From DASRDR01 sp963812945 [NCBI: uncultured Candidatus Rokubacteria bacterium] (GTDB lineage Bacteria; Methylomirabilota; Methylomirabilia; Rokubacteriales), in NCBI GenBank assembly GCA_963812945.1, contig CAWEXD010000008.1, forward strand, positions 1,860,001-1,924,000: 64,000 bases of DNA. The letters run 5' to 3'. A program made the position numbers and the translations under genes. Numbering within the stretch: the stretch's first letter is position 1; every line of letters begins with the position of its first letter. The notes beneath the pieces were generated by a model. It did not search any database. It saw only the letters and a program-made list of their open reading frames with translations, and had not been told where the DNA came from. Below, one piece after another: positions 52,565 to 62,607 of the stretch.

Positions 52565-53011
52565 CTACGGGCAATCGCCGAGACGCTTGGCGATCAGCTC
52601 CTCCTTGGTCGAGATGGTCTGGCCGCCCACCGTCCCGGAGGAGTCGATCTTGACGGTGTAGCCGCTGTCGGCCTGAGTGGTGAGGATCTGGTTCGACGTG
52701 ATCTTCCCGTTCGGGAGGACGCACGTCGCCGTGTAGCGAAACGTGTTCCCGGCGCGGTGCGTCTCCGTCAGCTGGCACCCCGCCTTGGCGCTCTGCTCCC
52801 GCCCGCGGCGCATGTCCTCGGTCGGGCTCGCGCACGCCTTCCGGGTCACCGTGCTCTTCGGCTGGCCCGTCCCTTCGACGGTACGTGTGAGCTCCCACAA
52901 CCCCTTGCGGAACGCGGGCAGCTCCTGCGCCCCGGCGAGACACGCGAGCCCCAGCACGGCCGCCCATGCCAGCCCAGCGCGGACCATCCCGGCCCGACGT
53001 CCCCGTGCCAT
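52565..53011 (-). CDS. Secreted DUF3617-like protein
   Basis: 148 residues. Signal peptide (about 1-28, ending AGAQ), then [14 protein letters not shown] and spaced Cys (KACASP, AGCQLTE, ATCVLP), the DUF3617 pattern. Role unknown. ATG 53011 has GGAGG 6 nt upstream; TATGAT at 53039-53034 is a likely -10. Operon with msrB. Confidence 0.8.
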   Translation of the reverse strand: MARGRRAGMVRAGLAWAAVLGLACLAGAQELPAFRKGLWELTRTVEGTGQPKSTVTRKACASPTEDMRRGREQSAKAGCQLTETHRAGNTFRYTATCVLPNGKITSNQILTTQADSGYTVKIDSSGTVGGQTISTKEELIAKRLGDCP

Positions 53012-53050
53012 GCGCACCTCCCGCGCGTGCCCCATCATATCGCCACCGCG

Positions 53051-53800
53051 TCACGACTCCGGTCCGTTCCGGTCGACGACGAAGGTCGTGCCGAGCGGCG
53101 CGATCGCACTCGGAGGCAGGGCCACATTCGGCACAGGACCGATCTCGATCACGGTCGGACCCTCCTCCGCATCCGGGACGACGTCGACCGCGATGCGCAT
53201 CGGAGAGCGGGGCCAGCGGAACACGAGCTCGTCGGCTTCCGCCTGTGTGACGGTCCCGCCGAGCGCGCGCTCCCACTGGGTCCGCGCCCGCTCGGCGGAG
53301 CGCGCCCGGGTCCTGAGCCCGAGCACCCGGACCGGCGGCGGAGGAGGAGGAGCGGCCGGTCCGGGCGGTACCTCCCACGGCCGCGGGCCGGAGCTGCCGC
53401 CGGGCTGCGCCAGCTGCACGACGATCCCCTGGGCTTCCTTCGGGTGGAGATACGCGACCCGCCAATCCGGGTCCGACTCGTCCCGGCCGACCAGCCGGTA
53501 ACCCTGGGCCTCGGCCCGCGCGGCCGCCTCCGCGAGGCTCGACACCTTGAAGGTCACGTGGTGGATGCCGGGGCCGCGAGCCGTGAGGAATCGGTGGACG
53601 AAGCCGTCCGCGCCGGAAGGCTCGATCACCTCGATGCGGCCGCCGCCCTCAAAGCGCCAGCAGGCCCACCGGAATTCGCCGCCGGAGCCACCGGAATCCG
53701 CGCGGCCGCCGAGCCGGCCGACGACGAAGCCGGTGGCGTCGGCGATGCGGGCCATCCCGATGGCGACGTGGTCGAGCTTCGTCACGAGCGCGCTCTGCAT
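53051..53800 (-). CDS. VOC (glyoxalase/dioxygenase-fold) protein
   Basis: 249 residues. First VOC module: [21 protein letters not shown], ending [42 protein letters not shown] continues as in methylmalonyl-CoA epimerase-like proteins. A second, degenerate module follows a Pro-rich linker. Metal residues His and Glu are plausible in the first module only. ATG 53800 has TACACT 9 nt upstream. Divergent from pcp. Confidence 0.8.
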   Translation of the reverse strand: MQSALVTKLDHVAIGMARIADATGFVVGRLGGRADSGGSGGEFRWACWRFEGGGRIEVIEPSGADGFVHRFLTARGPGIHHVTFKVSSLAEAAARAEAQGYRLVGRDESDPDWRVAYLHPKEAQGIVVQLAQPGGSSGPRPWEVPPGPAAPPPPPPVRVLGLRTRARSAERARTQWERALGGTVTQAEADELVFRWPRSPMRIAVDVVPDAEEGPTVIEIGPVPNVALPPSAIAPLGTTFVVDRNGPES

Positions 53801-53809
53801 CGACGGTGT

Positions 53810-53838
53810 AGTGTACGCCCTGTCCCCTCGGCTATAGT
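53810..53838. promoter_or_regulatory. Divergent near-leaderless promoters of VOC gene and pcp
   Basis: Minus strand TACACT (53815-53810) ends 9 nt before ATG 53800. Plus strand TATAGT (53833-53838) ends 7 nt before ATG 53846. Confidence 0.55.
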
Positions 53839-53845
53839 GGTCGGC

Positions 53846-54583
53846 ATGAGCCGCCCACGCGTCGACCTCCGTGAAGAGACCGAGCGGGCCGTCACCGAGC
53901 TCGTGGAGTCCCTGCCGGTGGCAGGGACCGCGCCGGCCGAGGGGATCCGCCTGGTGTCCGAGCCCGTGATCCTGGTCACCGGCTTCGAGCCGTTCGGATC
54001 TCACGCGGTGAACCCGTCACAGGAGCTCGCGAAGCTCCTCGACGGCCGGCGCATCGGGCGCTGCGCCGTGGCGGGCATGGTCCTGCCCGTCCACCACGCG
54101 GAGGCCGCGCGCCACACCTCCGCGCTGCTCGGCGAGCTCCAGCCGGTCGCCGTCGTCCATCTCGGCCTGGCCGAGGGCCGGGCGCGCCTCGGCCTCGAGC
54201 GCATGGCGCTGAACGTGATGGACTACCGAATCCCCGACAACGCTGGATACCGCGCCGAGGGCGAGCCCTGCGTCCCGGAGGGGCCGGCCGCGTACTTCGC
54301 CTCGCTTCCCCTGCCGGAGATGCTCGCCGCCCTGGTCGGGGAGGGTATCCCCGCCTACGTGTCGAACACCGCCGGCACGTTCCTCTGCAACCAGACGCTC
54401 TACCAGACCCTTCACGAGATCGCGATGCGGGAGCTGACCGCTCGCGCGGGGTTCGTCCACCTTCCCCTGCTTCCGAGCATGGTGGCCGCCGCGAATCTCG
54501 ACCAGCCGAGCATGGACCTCCCGCTGATGCTGCGCGGCGTGGAGACGCTGCTGCGGGTCGTCGCCGAGACCGTGGCCCCGTGA
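53846..54583 (+). CDS. pcp: Pyroglutamyl-peptidase I
   Basis: 245 residues. C15 cysteine peptidase: VTGFEPFGSHAVNPS, catalytic Glu in LGLAEGRARL, Cys in VSNTAGTFLCNQTLY and His in GFVHLPLLPS. Removes N-terminal pyroglutamate from peptides. About 40 extra residues at the N-terminus compared with typical Pcp; the leaderless ATG 53846 supports them. Confidence 0.92.
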   Translation: MSRPRVDLREETERAVTELVESLPVAGTAPAEGIRLVSEPVILVTGFEPFGSHAVNPSQELAKLLDGRRIGRCAVAGMVLPVHHAEAARHTSALLGELQPVAVVHLGLAEGRARLGLERMALNVMDYRIPDNAGYRAEGEPCVPEGPAAYFASLPLPEMLAALVGEGIPAYVSNTAGTFLCNQTLYQTLHEIAMRELTARAGFVHLPLLPSMVAAANLDQPSMDLPLMLRGVETLLRVVAETVAP

Positions 54584-55284
54584 CGGCCCTCCGGAAGGGC
54601 CGGGCCGTCGCGATCCTCTGGGCCGACATTCCCGCGGCGCGCCGCGGCGATCTCGAGACGTGGGCGACCGGCGAGGCGCTCGCGCCGGCCGATCCCGGGA
54701 CGGGGGTCCTGGCCGTCGGTCGGTACGCGGGAATCTCGGGCGGGCCAGCGTTCCTCGAGGTGCACGAGCTCTCGAGCGACGATGGAGCCGTCGTGGCGGC
54801 GAGCGCGCGGCTCCTGGCGCCGGCGCTCCGCGCGCTCGAGCGGCTCGGCGCGACGATCTGGCCCGGAGGGGCCACCGTGGAGCCAGGGGGGCCGCGCCCC
54901 GCGGAAGGCTCGGCGGGCGTCTACGGCCAGATCTTCCCGCCCGGGATCGACGAGCGGGCGGCCGTCCATGGGCCGCCGCCGGTGCTCCAGATCGGGCGCA
55001 TCGACATCCCGCCCGTGCACGAGGAGGAGTTCAACGAGTGGTACAACACCGACTATCTGATCGGCAACATGTCGGTGAATGGTGTGTACGGGGCGCGCCG
55101 CTACCTGAACCGCGCGAGCGGGCCCCGCTATCTCACCATCTACGAGCTCGCCCACGCGGAGGTGAGCCGGCAGCCGGCCTGGGACCGCGCCCGCGCCCAG
55201 TCGATCTGGCGCCGCCGGATCGAGCGCCTGTGGACGCACGCGCCGGGCTCGCCCGGAATCTACCGACGGCTGGCCGCTCGCTGA
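54580..55284 (+). CDS. Hypothetical protein with ferredoxin-like (EthD/DUF4286-type) repeats
   Basis: 234 residues. The motif EEEFNEWYNTDYLIGNM and RYLTIYEL in the C-terminal half resemble DUF4286/dimeric alpha-beta barrel proteins; the N-terminal half (RYAGISGGPAFLEVHEL) looks like a diverged second copy. GTG 54580 overlaps the pcp stop (GTGA). Function unknown. Confidence 0.6.
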   Translation: MTALRKGRAVAILWADIPAARRGDLETWATGEALAPADPGTGVLAVGRYAGISGGPAFLEVHELSSDDGAVVAASARLLAPALRALERLGATIWPGGATVEPGGPRPAEGSAGVYGQIFPPGIDERAAVHGPPPVLQIGRIDIPPVHEEEFNEWYNTDYLIGNMSVNGVYGARRYLNRASGPRYLTIYELAHAEVSRQPAWDRARAQSIWRRRIERLWTHAPGSPGIYRRLAAR

Positions 55285-55351
55285 CGGACTCCGCCGGGCC
55301 GGCGCGAGCGAGCGCACCGGCTCGACCCGCCGTCCGCCTCCCCGCCGCCGA

Positions 55352-56437
55352 ATGACCATCGCGGCCGTCGAGGTCGGCCACTACCGCATACCCCTCCCGG
55401 TCGTCCTCTCCGACTCGACGCACGGAGAGATCACCCACTTCGAGCTCGTGACGGCGCGCGTGCGGACGGCCGACGGCGCCGAGGGTGTCGGGTACACCTA
55501 CACGATCGGCGTCGGGGGCGCGGCGATCCGGGCGCTGCTCGAGGATCTCGGGCCGCTCCTCCTCGGGCAGGAAGCCGAGCGGATCGAGGCACTCTGGCAG
55601 CGCATGTGGTGGGGCTGTCACTACGTGGGGCGTGGCGGTCTCGCGGCGTTCGCGATGGCGGCGGCGGACACGGCGCTCTGGGACCTCCGCGCGTGGCGGC
55701 GCGGGCTCCCGCTCTGGAAGGTCCTCGGCGGCCACGATCCCCGAGTCCCGGCGTACGCCGGGGGAATCGACCTCCTGTTCCCGCTGGACCGGCTCCTCCG
55801 CCAGACCGAGGACAACCTCGCCAAGGGCTTCCGCGCGATCAAGATGAAGGTGGGCCGACCCCGTCTCCGCGAGGACGTCGAGCGGGTCCGGGCCATGCGC
55901 GAGCGGCTGGGCCCCGACGTCCCCCTGATGGTCGACGCCAACATGCGGTGGACGGCCGACGAGGCGATCCGCGCCTCGCGCGCTCTGGCGGACCACGACG
56001 TCTTCTGGCTGGAGGAGCCGACGATCCCGGACGACCTTCCCGGGCACGTGCGCATCGTGCGCGAGGGCGCGCTGCCCGTGGCTGCGGGAGAGAACCTGCG
56101 CACGGTGCACGACTTCAAGCGCTTCATCGACGCCGGCGGCGTCTCGTTCCCGGAGCCCGACCTCTCGAACGTGGGCGGCGTGACCGCGTGGCTCAAGGTC
56201 GCCCACGTCGCGGAGGCCCACAATCTGCCCGTCACCTCGCACGGAGTCCACGATCTCCACGTGCACCTCCTGGCCGCCGTCCCGAACGCCTCGTACCTCG
56301 AGGTCCACGGGTTCGGCCTCGAGCGGTTCATCGCCCACCCGCTTGAGCTCCGGGAGGGCACCGCGATCGCGCCCGACCGTCCCGGCCACGGGGTCGAGCT
56401 CGACTGGAAGGGCCTCGAAGCCCTGCGCGTTACCTGA
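55352..56437 (+). CDS. Mandelate racemase/muconate lactonizing enzyme family (enolase superfamily)
   Basis: 361 residues. Lysine pair AIKMKVG, metal ligands in VDANMRW, LEEPTIPDD and AGENLRT, and SHGVHDLH where a catalytic His would lie. This indicates a racemase or acid-sugar-dehydratase-type enzyme acting by proton abstraction alpha to a carboxylate. Amidohydrolase gene follows; both could serve catabolism of one compound. Confidence 0.88.
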   Translation: MTIAAVEVGHYRIPLPVVLSDSTHGEITHFELVTARVRTADGAEGVGYTYTIGVGGAAIRALLEDLGPLLLGQEAERIEALWQRMWWGCHYVGRGGLAAFAMAAADTALWDLRAWRRGLPLWKVLGGHDPRVPAYAGGIDLLFPLDRLLRQTEDNLAKGFRAIKMKVGRPRLREDVERVRAMRERLGPDVPLMVDANMRWTADEAIRASRALADHDVFWLEEPTIPDDLPGHVRIVREGALPVAAGENLRTVHDFKRFIDAGGVSFPEPDLSNVGGVTAWLKVAHVAEAHNLPVTSHGVHDLHVHLLAAVPNASYLEVHGFGLERFIAHPLELREGTAIAPDRPGHGVELDWKGLEALRVT

Positions 56438-56502
56438 TCGGGGTCGGACGTGGCGCGAGCGGATCGAGTCATAAAGTGAACCCTGGAGCTAACTTGGACA
56501 CG

Positions 56503-56532
56503 ATGCTATGCGAGGTGGCTCGAAGGCGGTGA
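56503..56532 (+). CDS. Putative leaderless 9-codon mini-ORF coupled to the amidohydrolase
   Basis: TAACTT (56490-56495) ends 7 nt before ATG 56503. The ORF (MLCEVARRR) ends at TGA 56530-56532, overlapping GTG 56529 as GTGA. Same layout as at 48202 and 14103. Confidence 0.35.
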   Translation: MLCEVARRR

Positions 56533-57467
56533 CGACGGGGTCGGACGACCTGCCCATCGTCGACGCCCACCAGCACTTCTGGGACGTCACCCTCGACAAG
56601 CACCCGGGGTTCCGCGCGGAGCCGCCGCTCCCCTTCCGCTACGGGGACACGCGGCCGCTCAGGCGCACCTACCTGCCGGCGGACTACCGAGTCGACACGC
56701 GCGGCCACCGGATCGTCGCCACGGTCTACGTGGAGACGGAGTGGGACCCGGCGGACTCCCTCGGGGAAACACGCTGGATAGAGAGCCTCGCGGCCCGAGA
56801 TGGCCTCCCGACCGCCGTCGTCGCCCAGGCGTGGCTCGACCGGGCCGACGTGGAGGACGTTCTCGCGCGCCAGGCCGCATGCCCGCTCGTCCGCGGGATC
56901 CGGCACAAGCCCGCCGCGGCGCCATCACCGGCTTCGGTGGTGGAAGGCGCTCCCGGATCCATGGGCGACCCGCGCTGGCGCGCCGGGTTCGCGCGCCTCG
57001 CGCGCCACGGGCTCTCGTTCGACCTCCAGACGCCGTGGTGGCACCTCCGTGAGGCGGCGGCGCTGGCCCGCGCGTTCCCCGACACCCTGGTGATCCTGAA
57101 CCACACCGGGCTCCCGGCCGACCGGAGCCCCGAGGGCCTCCGTGGCTGGCGCGACGCGATGGCGGCGCTGGCCGCTGCGCAGAACGTCGCGGTGAAGATC
57201 TCCGGCCTCGGTGTCCCGGGCCACCCATGGACCGTCGAGTCGAACCGCGAGGTGGTGCTGAGCGCGATCGAGGTCTTCGGCGTCGACCGGGCGATGTTCG
57301 CCTCGAACTACCCGGTGGACGGTCTCGTCGCCACCTTCGACACCATCTACGCGGGCTTCAAGACGATCACACGAGACTTCTCGGACTCGGACCGCCGCAA
57401 GCTCTTCCACGACAACGCCGTGCGCGTCTATCGCCTGAATCCCCCGGGAGCGCGCCCGAAGGGGTGA
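56529..57467 (+). CDS. TIM-barrel amidohydrolase (amidohydrolase_2 family)
   Basis: 312 residues from GTG 56529. IVDAHQHFWD holds the first metal-binding pair; VILNHTGLPAD and MFASNYPVDGL supply later barrel residues. The family includes lactonases (fuconolactonase-like) and decarboxylases. Neighbouring enolase-superfamily gene suggests sugar-acid or lactone breakdown. The alternative start ATG 56508 would add 7 residues; the position of the TAACTT box makes it less likely. Confidence 0.85.
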   Translation: MTTGSDDLPIVDAHQHFWDVTLDKHPGFRAEPPLPFRYGDTRPLRRTYLPADYRVDTRGHRIVATVYVETEWDPADSLGETRWIESLAARDGLPTAVVAQAWLDRADVEDVLARQAACPLVRGIRHKPAAAPSPASVVEGAPGSMGDPRWRAGFARLARHGLSFDLQTPWWHLREAAALARAFPDTLVILNHTGLPADRSPEGLRGWRDAMAALAAAQNVAVKISGLGVPGHPWTVESNREVVLSAIEVFGVDRAMFASNYPVDGLVATFDTIYAGFKTITRDFSDSDRRKLFHDNAVRVYRLNPPGARPKG

Positions 57468-57538
57468 CGCGGGGCCGCCCGCATGCGTCGCGAGCGCGCC
57501 GGGGCGCTGGGCCCGCTCCGTGACACCGGTCGAGCGCG

Positions 57539-59392
57539 TCAGGGGGCCGGCTCGTACACGCGGGCCGGGCCCGAGCTCCAGCGCTCGACGAAGGTTCGAC
57601 CTTGCCAGCTCAGGGTGCCCCCGAGCCCGGGCTCGACGACGAGGAGGGCGCACGGCGCGCCCGCAACCGGAAGCGCGAACCGGCGGGAGGCGTTCTGCAC
57701 CAGCACGTGCTCGATCCTGAGACCGGGGCCGAGACGCGCCCCGAGAAGCGGCCAGAGGGGATACTCCCACCCGTCCCAGCCGAGGACCAGCCCGACGCGC
57801 CGGCATCCCATGTCGCCCACCACGCCCGCGGCGGCCTCGTACACGGGCTGGAGCCCGGGGTGATTGCGGAACCGCTGGGCGGCGCGCGGCATCGTGATCA
57901 CGCTATCCGGCCCGACGAGGGGGCGCGGCCACGTCACCGCGAGGCTCGGGAGCGCGAGAGCGCAGAGGCCGATTCCGCACGCGACGGCGAGCCGGCGATG
58001 ACGCTCGAGCGCGACCCCGATGAGCGGCGACGCCAGCACGAAGAGCGGCAGGTGCAGGCGGCTGTTCCACGGCTGCCACTTGAGCGCGGCGCAGAACGCG
58101 ACGGCGCCCGCCGCGCTCATGAGAGCCCACAGCCGCACGGGCATCCCGAACGCCGCGCGCCGCCGCCACACCACCACCCCGGCGACGAGAGCGGCCATGA
58201 GATGGAGCGGGTTGCCGACGAAGTCCTCGTGGAGCCGGAACGGCCCCACCCCGAATGTCGGGTACCCCAGGCCGAGGGAGGTCCGGCTGTCGTTCGGGTC
58301 GAAGCGCATCGCCCGATGGGCCGCGAGGATCGCGGTCTCCAGCCAGGCGTTGACGCGATCGGACGGCGTGACCGCGTGAAGCGCGGCGTTCCGCATGACG
58401 TTCGACGCGAGCGCCCGGGGGTCGGCCGTCGTGTTGACGTACAGCGTGAAGACCGGCGGGAGCACGTCAGGACCGGCCGTCGGGACGGCCTCCCGGGACG
58501 GCCCGTCGCCGGGGAGCAGCGGCACGGTTCGGCTGACGTGGCCCAGGTTCAGGGCCACTGCGGACAGTGCCGCGACCCCGATGCACCAGGCGGCGCGTCG
58601 ACGGCCTAGACGCCATGCGCCGGCCGCAATGACGAGAAGCCACGGCACCGCGAGGAAGGCCACCGGCAGCTTCGTGAGCCCGGCCAGTCCGGTGCCGGCG
58701 CCCACGAGGGCCGCCGTGGCCACCGAGGGCGAGGCGCGGAATCGGAGGACCCCGTACCCGAGCGAGAGCATCCAGAAGCTCGCGACCAGGTCGTTCTGGG
58801 TGCTGCTGGCCTGGGCGATGGCCATGGGCAGGGTGGCGCAGGCGAGCGCCGCCAACGCGCGGGCCCGGGGGCCGCCCCCGAGCTCGGCGGCGACGATCGC
58901 CGAGCCCAGCACGCTGGCCACGAACGCCAGCCACTGCACGAGATTGGCGAGGCGGTCCCCGCCGGTCAGGAGGTAGAGGTGCGTGATCGCGAACTCCGCG
59001 CCGGGCCCGAGCCAGAGCTGACGCAGGACGTGCGTCGGGTAGTGCGCCACCGAGCCGGCCTGGCTCCAGTGGGCGACGCGCGGCATGTGGTACGTCATCG
59101 AGTCCCACGTGTTCGGCGGCGACAGGAGCGCGATGGCGCCCGTGAGCGTCAGGATGGCCCCGATCACCCAGCGCGCAGCCCGAGACATCGACCCTGCGGA
59201 CCCCGGCAGCCGTGGCTCAACGCGGTGCCGTCGGAACGCCCACACTCCGACCGCGCCCGCGAGGGCCCAGCTTGCCCCGAGCCAGCCCGGCGTGAGACGG
59301 CCGCCCACGCCGAGGCCCTCGGTGATCAAAACCAGCGCCACGCCGGCGAGCGCGGCGCCGACGAAGAGGCCGTGACCGGCCGGATGCGCCAT
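57539..59392 (-). CDS. Large integral membrane protein, ArnT/GT39-type glycosyltransferase-like
   Basis: 617 residues, about 12 hydrophobic helices. LLSPPNTWDSMTYHMPRVAHW near residue 90 resembles the first periplasmic loop with acidic residue of GT-C transferases (DSxxYH), which use polyprenyl-phosphate sugars. A soluble C-terminal portion (residues 510-617) follows. Acceptor unknown. ATG 59392 has TACACT (59405-59400) ending 7 nt upstream, leaderless. Confidence 0.75.
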   Translation of the reverse strand: MAHPAGHGLFVGAALAGVALVLITEGLGVGGRLTPGWLGASWALAGAVGVWAFRRHRVEPRLPGSAGSMSRAARWVIGAILTLTGAIALLSPPNTWDSMTYHMPRVAHWSQAGSVAHYPTHVLRQLWLGPGAEFAITHLYLLTGGDRLANLVQWLAFVASVLGSAIVAAELGGGPRARALAALACATLPMAIAQASSTQNDLVASFWMLSLGYGVLRFRASPSVATAALVGAGTGLAGLTKLPVAFLAVPWLLVIAAGAWRLGRRRAAWCIGVAALSAVALNLGHVSRTVPLLPGDGPSREAVPTAGPDVLPPVFTLYVNTTADPRALASNVMRNAALHAVTPSDRVNAWLETAILAAHRAMRFDPNDSRTSLGLGYPTFGVGPFRLHEDFVGNPLHLMAALVAGVVVWRRRAAFGMPVRLWALMSAAGAVAFCAALKWQPWNSRLHLPLFVLASPLIGVALERHRRLAVACGIGLCALALPSLAVTWPRPLVGPDSVITMPRAAQRFRNHPGLQPVYEAAAGVVGDMGCRRVGLVLGWDGWEYPLWPLLGARLGPGLRIEHVLVQNASRRFALPVAGAPCALLVVEPGLGGTLSWQGRTFVERWSSGPARVYEPAP

Positions 59393-59399
59393 GGGCGTG

Positions 59400-59405
59400 A
59401 GTGTA
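59400..59405 (-). promoter_or_regulatory. Leaderless -10 box for the GT-C-like gene
   Basis: TACACT on the minus strand ends 7 nt before ATG 59392. Confidence 0.5.
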
Positions 59406-59553
59406 TCCGGTCATCGAAGGCCCGCGCCTCTTGACACTCGATCGACGAGCGTGCTACGCGAGCAGGTAGCGGCTCCGCGTGGTCGGGAACTCTTCCCGAC
59501 ACCGCGCCGTGTGCTTGACGCGCCCTGAGCCGCAGGGATGAGAGGAGAGCGCG

Positions 59554-60021
59554 ATGACGCCAGTCACCATCAACGGCAAGCGACACGACATCGACCTGCC
59601 CGCGGACACTCCGCTCCTGTGGGCCCTCCGTGACGAGATCGGGCTCACCGGTACCAAGTTCGGGTGCGGCATGGCGCTCTGCGGCGCGTGCACGGTGCAC
59701 CTCGACGGCCAGGCAGTCCGCTCGTGCATGACGCCGCTCTCCGCGGCGGCGAACAAGAAGGTCACGACGATCGAGGCCATCGAGGCGGACCAGGTCGGCA
59801 AGGCCGTGCAGACGGCGTGGATCGAGATCAACGTGCCCCAGTGCGGCTACTGCCAGGCGGGGCAGATCATGTCGGCCACGGCGCTCCTCAAGCGCAACCC
59901 CAAGCCCAGCGACGCCGACATCGACAGCGCCATGGCGGGAAACATCTGCCGGTGTGGCACCTACAGCCGTATCCGCACCGCCATCAAGCAGGCCGCGGGC
60001 CTGCAGGGAGCGAAGTCATGA
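59554..60021 (+). CDS. (2Fe-2S) subunit of a molybdenum hydroxylase (IorA-like)
   Basis: 155 residues. Plant-type ferredoxin cluster [15 protein letters not shown] with a further Cys in VRSCMTPL, and the helical domain cluster [11 protein letters not shown] and [11 protein letters not shown]. It passes electrons from the Mo site. The layout matches isoquinoline 1-oxidoreductase-type two-subunit enzymes, which lack an FAD subunit. ATG 59554 has GAGAGGAGAG upstream. Overlaps the large subunit by ATGA. Confidence 0.92.
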   Translation: MTPVTINGKRHDIDLPADTPLLWALRDEIGLTGTKFGCGMALCGACTVHLDGQAVRSCMTPLSAAANKKVTTIEAIEADQVGKAVQTAWIEINVPQCGYCQAGQIMSATALLKRNPKPSDADIDSAMAGNICRCGTYSRIRTAIKQAAGLQGAKS

Positions 60022-62336
60022 GCCCGCTCACCGCTCGCGATGCCGCGACCAAGGGCCCCGTGGTGATCGCCAACGTGAGCCGGCGAGGGTTCCTGCGGGG
60101 GATCTCCGCCCTCGGCGGCCTGGTGCTGGCGGTCGGATATCCGAGACCGGCCCGGGCCGACGACCCGCCCAAGTACGGCGCGGACGGCATGCCCAACGGC
60201 TGGGTCGACGACCCGCTCGCCTTCGTCGCCATCGCCGACGACGGCACGGTCTCGATCGTCTGCCACCGCTCCGAGATGGGACAGGGCGTGCGGACCGGCA
60301 TGCCGTTGATCGTCGCCGACGAGCTGGAGGCGGACTGGAAGCGCGTGCGGGTCGTCCAGGCCCCGGGCGACGAGAAGCGCTACGGCAACCAGGACACCGA
60401 CGGCTCGCGCAGCACCCGCCACTTCTTCGACCCGATGCGGCGCTGCGGCGCGGCAGCCCGCGCCATGCTGGAGGCGGCGGCGGCCGCCCAGTGGAAGGTG
60501 CCCGTGACCGAGGTGGAGGCGAAGAACCACGAGGTCGTGCACAAGTCGACCGGCCGCCGCCTCGGCTACGGCGCACTGGCCAAGGCCGCGGCCAAGCAAC
60601 CCGTCCCGGCCCGGGAAACCCTGCGTCTCAAACAGCCTTCGCAGTTCCGCTACATCGGCAAGGGCCAGATCAAGCTGGTCGACGGCCGCGACATCGCGAC
60701 TGGCAAGGCGCAGTACGGCATCGACACGCGGCTCCCCGACATGCTCTACGCCGTGATCGCGCGGCCGCCCGTGTACGGGGGCAAGGTGGCGAGCGTCGAC
60801 GACAGCGAGGCGCTCAAGGTCCCGGGAGTGGTGCGCGTCGTGCAGATCGAAGGGAGCCCGGCCCCGGCCGAGTACCATCCTCTGGGCGGCGTCGCCGTCA
60901 TCGGGCGCAACACCTGGGCGGCCATGCAGGGCCGGAAGGCGCTGAAGATCCAGTGGGACGACGGCCCGAACGCGGGGTACGACTCGGCGGCCTTCAAGGC
61001 GAAGCTCGAGGAAGCGGCGCGCAAGCCGGGGAAGGTGGTGCGCGACGACGGGAACTTCGATACGGGCGTGGCCGGCGCCGCGAAGCGGCTGAGCGCCGAG
61101 TACTACCTTCCCCATCTCGCGCACGCCACCATGGAGCCGCCGGCGGCCGTGGCGCGCATCGTCAACGGCAAGTGCGAGGTGTGGGGCTGCTTCCAGTCTC
61201 CCCAGGCCGCCCGCGACATGGTCGCAAAGCGGCTGGGCCTGTCGGCGGCGGACGTGACCGTGCACGTCACGCTCCTCGGCGGGGGGTTCGGACGGAAGTC
61301 GAAGTGCGACTACGGGATCGAGGCGGCGGTGCTGTCGAAGGCGATGGACGGCAAGCCGGTGAAGGTCACGTGGACCCGGGAGGACGACCTGCACAACACG
61401 TACTTCCACACGGTGTCGGTGGAGCACCTCGAGGCGGGCGTCGACGCGCGGGGCAAGCCGGTCGCATGGCTCCACCGGAGTGTCGCCCCGACGCTCATGT
61501 CGACCTTCGACGCCGCCGCCAGCCGGGAAGACCCCCTGGAGCTCGGAATGGGCGTGATCAACGTCCCGTTCGCGATTCCCAACGTCCGCATCGAGAACCC
61601 GGAGGCCACCGCTCACACGCGAATCGGCTGGTTCCGCTCGGTGTCGAACATTCCCCACGCGTTCGCGGTCCAGTCGTTCGTCGCCGAGCTCGCCGCCGCG
61701 GCGGGGCGGGACCAGAAGGAGTACCTGCTGGACGTCATCGGCCCGGCGCGCTGGATCAGCCCCGGGACCCTGAAGGACACCTGGAACCACGGCGAGAGTC
61801 CCGAACGGTACCCCATCGACACCGGCCGGCTCCGGCGCGTGGTGGAGACGGCGGCGCGCGAGGCCCGGTGGGGCCGAGCGATGCCGAAGGGTCGCGGGCT
61901 GGGCATCGCCGCCCACTACAGCTTCGTGACCTACGTGGCGGCGGTCGTGGAGGTCGCCGTCGACGACAAGGGGGCGCTGACGGTCCCGCGGGTCGACATC
62001 GCCGTCGACTGCGGCGCGAGCATCAACCCCGACCGCGTTCGCGCCCAGATGGAGGGCGCCTGCGTGATGGGCCTCGGTATTGCGACGTCGTCGGAAATGA
62101 GCTTCAAGGCCGGCCGGGCCGAGCAGGGCAACTTCAACACCTACGAGGTGACCCGCATCACCGGCGCGCCGCGGGAGATCCGCGTGCACATCCTCCCCGG
62201 CGACTACGATCTGCCGCTCGGCGGCGTGGGCGAGCCCGGGGTGCCGCCGATCCCGCCCGCCCTCTGCAACGCGATCTTCGCGGCGACCGGCAAGCGCATC
62301 CGGCGCCTGCCCATCCGCGATCAGCTGAAGGCGTGA
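60018..62336 (+). CDS. Molybdopterin-binding large subunit, isoquinoline 1-oxidoreductase-like
   Basis: 772 residues. A Tat motif SRRGFLRG (residues 22-29) with following hydrophobic stretch marks export to the periplasm, together with the small subunit. The xanthine-dehydrogenase-family domains follow: [27 protein letters not shown], and the C-terminal [18 protein letters not shown] with the essential Glu. Probable hydroxylation of an N-heterocycle or aldehyde. No CoxI/XdhC-type maturation gene is in the window. Confidence 0.9.
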   Translation: MSPLTARDAATKGPVVIANVSRRGFLRGISALGGLVLAVGYPRPARADDPPKYGADGMPNGWVDDPLAFVAIADDGTVSIVCHRSEMGQGVRTGMPLIVADELEADWKRVRVVQAPGDEKRYGNQDTDGSRSTRHFFDPMRRCGAAARAMLEAAAAAQWKVPVTEVEAKNHEVVHKSTGRRLGYGALAKAAAKQPVPARETLRLKQPSQFRYIGKGQIKLVDGRDIATGKAQYGIDTRLPDMLYAVIARPPVYGGKVASVDDSEALKVPGVVRVVQIEGSPAPAEYHPLGGVAVIGRNTWAAMQGRKALKIQWDDGPNAGYDSAAFKAKLEEAARKPGKVVRDDGNFDTGVAGAAKRLSAEYYLPHLAHATMEPPAAVARIVNGKCEVWGCFQSPQAARDMVAKRLGLSAADVTVHVTLLGGGFGRKSKCDYGIEAAVLSKAMDGKPVKVTWTREDDLHNTYFHTVSVEHLEAGVDARGKPVAWLHRSVAPTLMSTFDAAASREDPLELGMGVINVPFAIPNVRIENPEATAHTRIGWFRSVSNIPHAFAVQSFVAELAAAAGRDQKEYLLDVIGPARWISPGTLKDTWNHGESPERYPIDTGRLRRVVETAAREARWGRAMPKGRGLGIAAHYSFVTYVAAVVEVAVDDKGALTVPRVDIAVDCGASINPDRVRAQMEGACVMGLGIATSSEMSFKAGRAEQGNFNTYEVTRITGAPREIRVHILPGDYDLPLGGVGEPGVPPIPPALCNAIFAATGKRIRRLPIRDQLKA

Positions 62337-62376
62337 GCGCGTAGCGTAACCGCGCGCTCGATCCGCCGTCTCTCCG

Positions 62377-62408
62377 CCCCCGGCGGCCCGCATGGCGGCC
62401 GCCGGGGG
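62377..62408 (+). terminator. Hairpin after the molybdenum hydroxylase operon
   Basis: CCCCCGGCGGC (62377-62387) pairs with GCCGCCGGGGG (62398-62408): 11 perfect bp, 40 nt after the stop. No T-run. Confidence 0.45.
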
Positions 62409-62542
62409 TCACCCTCCGCCGGCCGCGTCCGCATCCGCCCGTCCGCCCACCGCTCTGGAGCGGGAGAAGTAGATCGCGGATCGTCGTCGCTACGAACAAC
62501 TTTCGTTTCGCGGCGCCCTATTGCGGAGCGTGGGCGGCCGGG

Positions 62543-62548
62543 TAGACT
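62543..62548 (+). promoter_or_regulatory. Possible -10 box of the amidase gene
   Basis: TAGACT lies 59 nt before ATG 62608. The resulting leader would carry the GGAGGA ribosome site. Confidence 0.35.
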
Positions 62549-62607
62549 GAAGCGGCTGTTCGGGGCCGCCGACGCTTCCGCTCCCCGACGACCGGAGGAC
62601 ACGAGCC

